From Actinomycetes bacterium (GTDB lineage Bacteria; Actinomycetota; Acidimicrobiia; IMCC26256; PALSA-610): DNA of 64,000 nucleotides. The translations under genes and the position numbers were made by a program. The first letter of the stretch is position 1. Each line of letters starts with the position of its first letter. Location of the stretch: NCBI GenBank assembly GCA_025360585.1, contig JANYBW010000059.1:1-64000 (forward strand), given 5' to 3'. The notes beneath the pieces are model-generated. The model was not told where the DNA came from, did no database searches, and saw only the letters and a program-made list of their open reading frames with translations. Shown in pieces: positions 53,866 to 60,893 of this stretch.

Positions 53866-53880
53866 TCTCAAATTTTGAGA
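53866..53880. promoter_or_regulatory. Perfect TCTCA-N5-TGAGA box
   Basis: TCTCA-aattt-TGAGA forms a near-continuous palindrome (CTCAAA-T-TTTGAG). It lies 69 bp from the LLM gene start and 118 bp from the SDR start of the Rieske operon. Second perfect copy of the proposed operator. Confidence 0.55.
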
Positions 53881-53945
53881 GTGAGCTTGCGCATTTGGTC
53901 ACCATTCGGCAATAATCACGGAAACGTGGCCTGCGAAGCTGGCTA

Positions 53946-53980
53946 GTTCGCAAGTTCGCAAGTTCGCAAGTTCGCAAGTT
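53946..53980. repeat. Octamer tandem repeat (GTTCGCAA) x4
   Basis: Four exact copies of GTTCGCAA begin at 53946, 53954, 53962 and 53970 and are followed by GTT. The array ends 18 bp before the ATG of the first gene of the Rieske operon, with only GGGAAACGAGGGAAATCG between. A change in copy number would shift promoter or leader spacing. Confidence 0.85.
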
Positions 53981-53998
53981 GGGAAACGAGGGAAATCG

Positions 53999-54742
53999 AT
54001 GAGCCGAGTTGCGGTCGTGACCGGAGCGGCATCAGGAATGGGATTGGCGATCGCGCAGCGGCTGGCGAGCGAGGGTTGCCGGGTGGCGATGCTGGATCTC
54101 AACGGCCTTGCTTTGGCCGACGAAGCCGCGGCGTTGCGCGCCTCGGGTCACCACGCCGCAAGTTACGTCGTGAATGTTGCGGATCGAGCCGCGATCGAGG
54201 ATGCGTACACGCTGATCCGTGCTGAATTCGGGCCGATCGAAATCTTGGTAACGAGCGCAGGAATCGACGCGTTCGTTTCGTTTCGGGCCATGACCACTGA
54301 GCAATGGGAACAGATGGTCAACGTCAATCTCACCGGAACGTTTCACTGTATCCAAGCGGCCATCGGCGACATGGTTGATGGCGGCTGGGGGCGCATTGTC
54401 ACGATCTCATCGTCGAGCGCGCAATCCGGAGCCAACCGTATGGCGCACTATGTAGCGTCCAAGGGCGGGGTAGTTGGGTTAACGAAGGCGTTGGCGGTGG
54501 AATTTGCGCCGCTCGGAATCACCGTCAACTCGATTCCTCCTGGCTTCATCGATACGCCGATGGCGCGGCGCGCGGAAGAACGGGGCGATCTTCCGAGCAT
54601 CGATGCGGTTATTGCTCGTACTCCGGTGCGCCGGGCGGGGACTCCCAACGACATTGCTGCCGCGTGCGCATTTTTGTGTTCCGATGAAGCGGGCTATGTC
54701 ACTGGCCAACTCATTGGTGTGAACGGCGGCTGGTATCTATGA
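53999..54742 (+). CDS. Short-chain dehydrogenase/reductase
   Basis: 247 residues. TGAASGMG (8-15), Asp33, Ser138-140, Tyr151, Lys155 and a C-terminal NGGWYL give a complete classical SDR of the FabG-like kind. First gene of a five-gene operon in which every start is within 4 nt of the previous stop. Probably oxidises a hydroxyl formed by the Rieske oxygenase or handles its precursor. Confidence 0.9.
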   Translation: MSRVAVVTGAASGMGLAIAQRLASEGCRVAMLDLNGLALADEAAALRASGHHAASYVVNVADRAAIEDAYTLIRAEFGPIEILVTSAGIDAFVSFRAMTTEQWEQMVNVNLTGTFHCIQAAIGDMVDGGWGRIVTISSSSAQSGANRMAHYVASKGGVVGLTKALAVEFAPLGITVNSIPPGFIDTPMARRAEERGDLPSIDAVIARTPVRRAGTPNDIAAACAFLCSDEAGYVTGQLIGVNGGWYL

Positions 54743-55356
54743 CGGGTGTATCTCCGCGCATCATGCCGCTCGCTCGTGAAGACTGGAGCGACGAAGTTAA
54801 ACAAGCGTTGACCGAAGCGTTTCCCCTAGCCGCGCCACGGTTTTTCTCGACCGGACCCGATGCTCTCCCAGTGCCGTCTGCGCTGACCACGATGTTGCAC
54901 CACCCGGAGCTCGCGGGGAAATTTCTGGCGTACAACTCGGTGTTGTTGACTTCGCCGAGCCTTGGCGCTCGAATCCGCGAGCTTGTGGTGTTACGCGTTG
55001 CGTATCGGTGTCAATCGGAATACGAATGGTTGCAACATGCGCAGCTCGCGACGCGTTGCGGAGTGACCGGCGATGAAATTGCCGCCATTTCCAAAGGCAT
55101 TTCGGATTCTTCGTGGGCACCGAATGAAATGGTCGCCCTCACCGCCGCCGATGAACTTCTTGAAGACTTCGTCATCGCGGACGGTAGTTGGACGGCGCTT
55201 ACCGAATACTTCGACACGCAGCAATGCATCGAACTCATCTTCACCGTCGGTACCTACGTGTGTTTGGCGATGGCGTTCAAGAGTTTCGTATTGCCGCTCG
55301 ACCCCGCGCTCGACGCGGCCGCCAAGACTCACCCGCTACCACCATTGGAGCAGTAA
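54739..55356 (+). CDS. Carboxymuconolactone decarboxylase (AhpD-like) family protein
   Basis: 205 residues. The core segment RIRELVVLRVAYRCQSEYEWLQHAQLA is the CMD motif with Glu and His but a single Cys in place of the CxxC redox pair of AhpD. So decarboxylase or isomerase chemistry is more likely than peroxidase-linked redox. The start overlaps the SDR stop (ATGA). The exact reaction is not known for this subgroup. Confidence 0.85.
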   Translation: MTGVSPRIMPLAREDWSDEVKQALTEAFPLAAPRFFSTGPDALPVPSALTTMLHHPELAGKFLAYNSVLLTSPSLGARIRELVVLRVAYRCQSEYEWLQHAQLATRCGVTGDEIAAISKGISDSSWAPNEMVALTAADELLEDFVIADGSWTALTEYFDTQQCIELIFTVGTYVCLAMAFKSFVLPLDPALDAAAKTHPLPPLEQ

Positions 55357-55359
55357 ACA

Positions 55360-56640
55360 ATGGCCAAATTTCCGAAGCCGCCTGAAGGCAGCTGGACTGC
55401 CCACTATCCCGAACTTGGCACCGAACCAGTCTCGTATGAAGATTCAATTTCGCCCGAGTTTTTTGAGCTCGAACGCGAAGCAGTTTTCAAACGTTCTTGG
55501 TTGAATGTGGGTCGAGTTGAACAACTGCCGCGCAACGGCAGCTACTTCACCAAAGAACTCGCGGTCGCAAAAACCTCGGTAGTGGTTGTCCGCGACATGG
55601 AAGGCAAGATTCGTGCGCACCACAATATTTGTCGCCACCGTGGCAACAAATTAGTCTGGCAAGACTTCCCGCGTGAAGAAACGCAAGGCAATTGCCGGCA
55701 ATTTCAATGTAAGTATCACGGCTGGAAATACGAGCTCGCAGGCGATCTCACTTTTGTGCAACAAGAAGAAGAGTTCTTCGATTTTGACAAAGCTGATTAC
55801 GGGCTGATCCCGGTGCGCTGCGACGTTTGGGCCGGCTTCGTGTTCGTGAACCTTGCGGATGAGCCGAGCCAGTCGTTGCACGATTTTCTCGGGCCAATGG
55901 TCACCGCGATGGAGGGTTACCCCTTCGATCAGATGACCGAGCGCTACTTCTACCGCGGGACAATCGGGAGTAACTGGAAACTGTTTATGGACGGTTTCCA
56001 AGAGTTTTACCATGCTCCGGTTTTGCACGTGCGCCAGCTGCCGGCCACGATCGGCCCGCCGTCGATGGCTATGGGTTTCGAAGGATTGCACTACGAAATT
56101 AATGGCCCCCACCGATTGGTCACGACGTATGGCGGCCAGGGTTGGCGGATGCCCGATGAGCTGCTCAAGCCAATGGAAATCGCGTCGCGCAGTGGCCTAT
56201 TCGGTCCGTGGGATCAGCCCGATATCGATCTCAACCATTTCCCCGATGGTGTCAATCCTGCAAACGTCGCGCCCTGGGGTCTCGATGCATTCAATGTGTT
56301 CCCAAACTTCGTGATTCTGATCTGGGAACGCGGTTGGTACCTCACCTATCACTACTGGCCGACCGCGGCGAATACGCACGTGTTCGAAGGGACGCTCTAT
56401 TTCGTTCCGCCGAAAAGTGCGCGTGAACGCGTGGCGCACGAGATGGCCGCGGTTACGTTTAAGGAGTACGCGCTGCAAGACAGCAACACGCTTGAAGCAA
56501 CGCAGAGCATGTTGGAATCAAGAGTTGTCAGTGCGTTTCCATTGAACGACCAAGAGATCTTGTGTCGACACCTTCACAAGGTTGTCGGCGAATGGGTTGC
56601 CGCGTACGAACGCGAGCAACTTGAGGAAGCAAGCAAATGA
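55360..56640 (+). CDS. Rieske non-heme iron oxygenase, alpha subunit
   Basis: 426 residues. The Rieske cluster ligands are Cys91/His93 (CRHRG) and Cys117/His120 (CKYHGW). The catalytic iron site is in NWKLFMDGFQEFYHAPVLH with His218 and His223. No beta subunit or reductase gene lies nearby, so it may be an alpha-only enzyme. GGAGCAGTAAACA precedes the ATG. Hydroxylates or demethylates a ring or side chain; substrate unknown. Confidence 0.92.
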   Translation: MAKFPKPPEGSWTAHYPELGTEPVSYEDSISPEFFELEREAVFKRSWLNVGRVEQLPRNGSYFTKELAVAKTSVVVVRDMEGKIRAHHNICRHRGNKLVWQDFPREETQGNCRQFQCKYHGWKYELAGDLTFVQQEEEFFDFDKADYGLIPVRCDVWAGFVFVNLADEPSQSLHDFLGPMVTAMEGYPFDQMTERYFYRGTIGSNWKLFMDGFQEFYHAPVLHVRQLPATIGPPSMAMGFEGLHYEINGPHRLVTTYGGQGWRMPDELLKPMEIASRSGLFGPWDQPDIDLNHFPDGVNPANVAPWGLDAFNVFPNFVILIWERGWYLTYHYWPTAANTHVFEGTLYFVPPKSARERVAHEMAAVTFKEYALQDSNTLEATQSMLESRVVSAFPLNDQEILCRHLHKVVGEWVAAYEREQLEEASK

Positions 56641-56972
56641 GCATTGCATTATTACCGGCCCAATTCTCGGACTTGGAGCCCTTTGCTTCAACGTGGTGTC
56701 TCGCTTCCGAAGGCGAGCGTTACCAGCAACGGCTCGCGAGCACCATGCAACAGATGCAGGGCTTTTACGACGCGATGATGCCGCGTATGGACGAAGCGAT
56801 CACCTACTGCGACACGTTTGCGTACGACGACCTTCCCGACGACGTTGCGCGGCTGTTGCATCTCGTGTACTCGCTCGTGATGGTTTCGTTTCCGATTGAA
56901 GCATGGAAGCAGCCAAACATTCCCGATAGTGGTGCCGCGTACCTCGATTTGCTCGTCGAACCAGGACCGTGA
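56637..56972 (+). CDS. Small protein of unknown function linked to the Rieske oxygenase
   Basis: 111 residues, mostly helical by eye, with many aromatic and acidic residues (WCLASEGERYQQRLASTMQQM, FYDAMMPRMDEAITYCD). It overlaps the Rieske stop in ATGA and the next start in GTGA, so all three are translated together. It does not match the beta subunit of ring-hydroxylating dioxygenases (cystatin-like, about 160-190 residues). A role as accessory or stabilising protein is plausible but unproven. Confidence 0.8.
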   Translation: MSIALLPAQFSDLEPFASTWCLASEGERYQQRLASTMQQMQGFYDAMMPRMDEAITYCDTFAYDDLPDDVARLLHLVYSLVMVSFPIEAWKQPNIPDSGAAYLDLLVEPGP

Positions 56973-58258
56973 GTGGTGACACGATGAGTACTCCGATCAG
57001 CGTTCCCAAAAGCAGCGGCGGCAACGCGCTGTTGACCGATCCGACTATTTTGCGGGCGGATCGGTACGTCGATATCGATGCGGGCGTCGTCCGTTCGCCG
57101 GCCGTCATTGTGATCGATGGCGAACACATCACTGCGGTGAACCCGACCTCGTTGCCGAGCCCCGCGACTGAAATTGATCTCGGCGACGTCACCTTGCTTC
57201 CGGGCCTCATGGACATGGAACTCAACATGCTCCTCGGCGGTCCGAGCGGTGGAAATCCACGCAGCGACGTGCAGGACGACCCGGCGTTTCGTACGTTGCG
57301 GGCAACGTTGAATTGTCGCCGGACGCTGCTCGCGGGCTTCACAACTGCCCGAAATTTGGGCCTCTTCGTAAAGACTGGTGGGGTATTGCTCGACGTTGCC
57401 CTCTCGCGTGCCATCGATAACGGCTGGATCGACGGGCCGCGGCTGGTGCCAGCGGGTCACGCGATTACCCCGACGGGTGGGCATCTCGATCCGACGATGT
57501 TTCAACGGCTCGGGCCCGGCATCATGCCGTTGAGCGTTGAGGAAGGTATTGCCAACGGTGTCCCCGAAGTTCGCAAGGCCGTTCGCTACCAAATCAAATA
57601 CGGCGCGCGGGTGATCAAAATTTCGGCATCGGGCGGCGTGATGTCGCACAGTGGCGAAGCCGGTGCGCAGCAATACTCCGATGAAGAACTCGGTGCGATA
57701 GTGGACGAAGCGCACCGGGCCGGCTTGAGAGTCGCTGCGCACGCGCACGGCGACGCGGGAATTCGAGCTTGCATCAATGCCGGAGTCGACTGCATCGAAC
57801 ACGGTTCACTCGCAAGCGACGACACCATCCGTTTGATGGTGGAGCGCGGGACATTCCTTGTGCCGACGAGTTATCTTTCCGAAGGTCTCGACATTTCCAA
57901 AGCCGCGCCAGAACTGCAAGCGAAGGCCGCGGAGGTATTCCCCCAGGCTCGCGCCATGCTTGGCAAAGCCATTGCCGCGGGAGTCAGAATCGCCTGCGGT
58001 ACCGACGCGCCGGCGATTTCGCACGGCCGCAACGCCAAAGAACTTTGGGCGATGGTTGACCGAGGCATGACTCCTATGCAGGCACTACACGCGGCGACGG
58101 TCGTGAGCGCCGAACTGATCGATGTTGTCGACCGTGGCCGCCTCGTTCCCGGACTCCTCGCCGACATCATTGCCGTGCCGGGAGACCCTTCCCAAGACAT
58201 CACCGTTACCGAAGACGTGCGGTTCGTGATGAAGGGGGGCGTTGTCTACAAGCGCTAG
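56969..58258 (+). CDS. Imidazolonepropionase/prolidase-like amidohydrolase lacking the HxH motif
   Basis: 429 residues from a GTG overlapping the previous stop; ATG at 56984 is possible. The amidohydrolase barrel is clear: a carbamoylatable Lys in ARVIKISASGG, His in AHAHGDAG, His in CIEHGSL, and Asp in ACGTDAPA. But the first metal motif, normally D-x-H-x-H, reads DMELN (82-86), so Glu84 and Asn86 replace both His. It may bind one metal or use a different site. Last enzyme of the Rieske operon. Confidence 0.87.
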   Translation: MSGDTMSTPISVPKSSGGNALLTDPTILRADRYVDIDAGVVRSPAVIVIDGEHITAVNPTSLPSPATEIDLGDVTLLPGLMDMELNMLLGGPSGGNPRSDVQDDPAFRTLRATLNCRRTLLAGFTTARNLGLFVKTGGVLLDVALSRAIDNGWIDGPRLVPAGHAITPTGGHLDPTMFQRLGPGIMPLSVEEGIANGVPEVRKAVRYQIKYGARVIKISASGGVMSHSGEAGAQQYSDEELGAIVDEAHRAGLRVAAHAHGDAGIRACINAGVDCIEHGSLASDDTIRLMVERGTFLVPTSYLSEGLDISKAAPELQAKAAEVFPQARAMLGKAIAAGVRIACGTDAPAISHGRNAKELWAMVDRGMTPMQALHAATVVSAELIDVVDRGRLVPGLLADIIAVPGDPSQDITVTEDVRFVMKGGVVYKR

Positions 58259-58296
58259 CGCTTGGAGAACTCCAGCAGTCGCGCTCATGTCTGGAA

Positions 58297-59076
58297 ATGG
58301 GCTCGCCAGAAAACGGCAACGACGTTCTCGCAAAGAGTACGGTGCCACTCGTGAGCACCAAACCCGAGCCTGTAGCAGCCAGTGTTACGGCACTCGAGAC
58401 CGCGGATAACGCGAGTGATACCAAGGATCTCGAGCCCGAATGGCGGCAGCGGGCGGTATCGCGGAGCTTGAACGCGGCGAGGTCGCGAGCCGAAAAGCGG
58501 GCGCAGCGGTTTATTGACGCAGCGTTTTCATTGATGGACGAAAAACACACGACGGAGTTCACAATCCAAGAGGTGATCGACCGTTCGAAGCAGTCTTTGC
58601 GCGGCTTCTACCAGTATTTCGATGGCAAAGAAGAGCTGCTGTTGGCGCTCTTCGAAGAGACCATTCTGGAAGCCACCGACGACATCAGCGCACTGGTCGA
58701 TCAACAAACCGAGCCGATGGAACGGCTCCACCAATTCACGGTTCGGCTCCATGAGTGGTGTGAGGCGTCCGAAACGAAACGCAAGCGGGGCGCGCACGAT
58801 CGCCGCCCGATCTCAGAGTTCTCGGTACAGCTGGCGATCAACAATCCTGAGCGCGTCCGGCTCGCAATGTCGCCGCTGTTCCGGATGCTCGTCGAGCTAC
58901 TGAACGACGCGACGGCGGCAAAACTTGTTGCAGTAGCGAACCCGCGCCATACCTCGATGCTGATGATGCAGACGATCATGTACAGCTGGTTTGGCAATCG
59001 ACTGATGGACGGTCCGCTTTCAGTGATTACGGCCGAAGAAGCCTGGGATTTTTGCGTGTATGGATTGCGCTCTTAG
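58297..59076 (+). CDS. TetR-family transcriptional regulator
   Basis: 259 residues. The helix-turn-helix (TIQEVIDRSKQSLRGFYQYFDGKEELLLALFEE, 89-121) is typical of TetR proteins. The first ~60 residues are an unusual acidic and Ala-rich extension; a later start such as the GTG at 58351 is possible. Ligand-binding helices follow. It lies 38 nt after the amidohydrolase and is the only regulator gene in the window, hence a candidate to bind the TGAGA boxes. Its stop overlaps that of the converging gene (TTAG). Confidence 0.88.
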   Translation: MGSPENGNDVLAKSTVPLVSTKPEPVAASVTALETADNASDTKDLEPEWRQRAVSRSLNAARSRAEKRAQRFIDAAFSLMDEKHTTEFTIQEVIDRSKQSLRGFYQYFDGKEELLLALFEETILEATDDISALVDQQTEPMERLHQFTVRLHEWCEASETKRKRGAHDRRPISEFSVQLAINNPERVRLAMSPLFRMLVELLNDATAAKLVAVANPRHTSMLMMQTIMYSWFGNRLMDGPLSVITAEEAWDFCVYGLRS

Positions 59077-60299
59077 ACGCGATCGAGATCCAACATACGG
59101 ATAGCGTTGCCCCGCATCACTTTGTAACGCTGGGCATCGGTGAGCCCCGCCGTCATGCGCGTAATTTCGTTTTGGGTGAATGGCCACGTCGTGTCGGTGT
59201 GCGGGTAGTCGGTTTCGAAGCACACGTTGTCTTCGCCGACCGCCTCAATGGCTTGCATGCCGTGCATGTCGTTGGTGAAGCAACCGAAAATGCGGCCCTT
59301 GTAATACGTCGAGGGTGGCTCCGGAATCGTTTCTTTGGAGCGGGTCCAGCTGGAGTGATATTCCCAGGTGTTGTCGGCGCGCTCTAGCGCATACGGAATC
59401 CAACCGATTTGGCCTTCAGAATAGGCAAGTTTCAATTCGGGATAGCGCACGAGGACACCCGAAAACAAGAAGTCCGCGAGCGACGCCATGGAGTTGTTGC
59501 ACGACAACATGATCGATGCCGCGGGCGGCGCATCGGGCGAAGCCGCCGGCATCTTCGACGATGAGCCAATGTGCATACACACTGCAGTTTTGGTTTCCTC
59601 ACAGAGTGCGAACAGCGGATCCCAATGCCCGGTATGGATACTCGGAAGATCGAGGTGCGGTGGCATTTCACTGAAACAAATTGCGCGCGAACCAAGTGCT
59701 GCCGTGCGTTGCACTTCGGCCACGGCGAGATCGATATCCCACATCGGGATGATGCACAGTGGGATGAGCGCGCCATTTGAACCCGCGCACCATTCGTCGA
59801 TCATCCAATCGTTGTAGGCCTTTACACATGCGAGTCCGAGGTCGAGATCCTTGCCTTCCATGAACGTTTGGCCGCAGAAGCGTGGGAACGTGGGAAACGC
59901 AAGCGATCCGTCGACTCCCGCGAGGGCAAGATCTTCAACGCGCGCCTTCGGGTCGTAGCAGCCCGGTCGCATTTCGTCGTAGGTGATCGCACCGATGAAC
60001 ATCCGTGAACGGTCGAACTTCGAAACATCACCGTTCGGTGTCGCGTCGAGCGGGATCGCGACGTGGCGTTTGTGCACGTAGATCAACTGATCTTCGTACA
60101 CCCAGTAATCGCCCCAATCACCGTCTTCGGTCATCTCTTGGTTGTACTTCGCTCCGAGTGCCAGTGAAAAGTCGCCCCAGCGCGCACGCTCGATGCGCGG
60201 CCCTTGCGCGCGCATCGACGCCGGGAGGCGGTCCTGCCACAGATTCGCAGGCTCCACGACGTGGTCATCAACACTGATGATCTTGGGCAATGGGGTCAT
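59073..60299 (-). CDS. Amidohydrolase-2 family metal-dependent hydrolase or decarboxylase
   Basis: 408 residues from the ATG at 60299, behind CCAAGGAGCATCTTC; a longer frame is not needed. The Asp-x-His pair is in ISVDDHVVEP (residues 8-17), a ligand His in VCMHIGSSS, and the distal Asp in CFETDYPHTDTTWPF. Same superfamily as the protein at 2849-4039 but with a different N-terminus. Coupled by ATGA to the SnoaL-like gene upstream. Confidence 0.87.
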   Translation of the reverse strand: MTPLPKIISVDDHVVEPANLWQDRLPASMRAQGPRIERARWGDFSLALGAKYNQEMTEDGDWGDYWVYEDQLIYVHKRHVAIPLDATPNGDVSKFDRSRMFIGAITYDEMRPGCYDPKARVEDLALAGVDGSLAFPTFPRFCGQTFMEGKDLDLGLACVKAYNDWMIDEWCAGSNGALIPLCIIPMWDIDLAVAEVQRTAALGSRAICFSEMPPHLDLPSIHTGHWDPLFALCEETKTAVCMHIGSSSKMPAASPDAPPAASIMLSCNNSMASLADFLFSGVLVRYPELKLAYSEGQIGWIPYALERADNTWEYHSSWTRSKETIPEPPSTYYKGRIFGCFTNDMHGMQAIEAVGEDNVCFETDYPHTDTTWPFTQNEITRMTAGLTDAQRYKVMRGNAIRMLDLDRV

Positions 60300-60733
60300 G
60301 AAGATGCTCCTTGGTTTTCCAACGGATCGTGCTGATGGCCGGAATCGAATCCGCCGTGTTTGCGCATGAACGTGGTGGACCGGCGCCGTATGCGCCAGCC
60401 ATCCGCGGTATTTGCGTACTCGTCGTTGTACCAACCGAGGCGCATTGCGTGCGTTTGTTGATCTATGAAAACGAAATGTTGTTGGCCTGTTGCGCGTTCG
60501 GTGCCGACGAATTCAACCACAGGCATGTTGCCAATGAACTGCCCGCGCGGGGCTGCATTGAGCAATGCAGGAAACAGGGTGAGGTCGTACGGAGTGCCGA
60601 AGGCGGTGTACACGCCATCGGCGGTGAACACCTCAAGCCAACGGTTCTCCACAAACTGGCTCGTGAACAACATGTACCGAGAACACAACGCGTGAATCTC
60701 AACCAGATCGTTCGTCTGTCCGCGGTCGTTCAT
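60296..60733 (-). CDS. SnoaL/NTF2-like small protein
   Basis: 145 residues if started at the ATG at 60733, which gives the usual family N-terminus (DLVEIHALCSRYMLF); an ATG at 60790 adds 19 residues. The cone-shaped NTF2 fold is suggested by the C-terminal strands (GWYNDEYANTADGWRIRRR). Members include cyclases, ketosteroid isomerase-like proteins and ring-hydroxylase beta subunits. It is first in a two-gene operon with the amidohydrolase. Confidence 0.8.
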   Translation of the reverse strand: MNDRGQTNDLVEIHALCSRYMLFTSQFVENRWLEVFTADGVYTAFGTPYDLTLFPALLNAAPRGQFIGNMPVVEFVGTERATGQQHFVFIDQQTHAMRLGWYNDEYANTADGWRIRRRSTTFMRKHGGFDSGHQHDPLENQGASS

Positions 60734-60893
60734 TCTTGGTTCACGCTCATCGGATGCCTGAGTTTCGAAAGGCTGAAATGCCACATGCAATTTTCGAAAA
60801 CGACGTTATCAGGGAGTGCTCGAATCATTATTTTGGCCCGTCTCGAATCGAAGGTCTCCTGAGCTGCTTTCCGGGGGTGGCGTACACTTTTCT

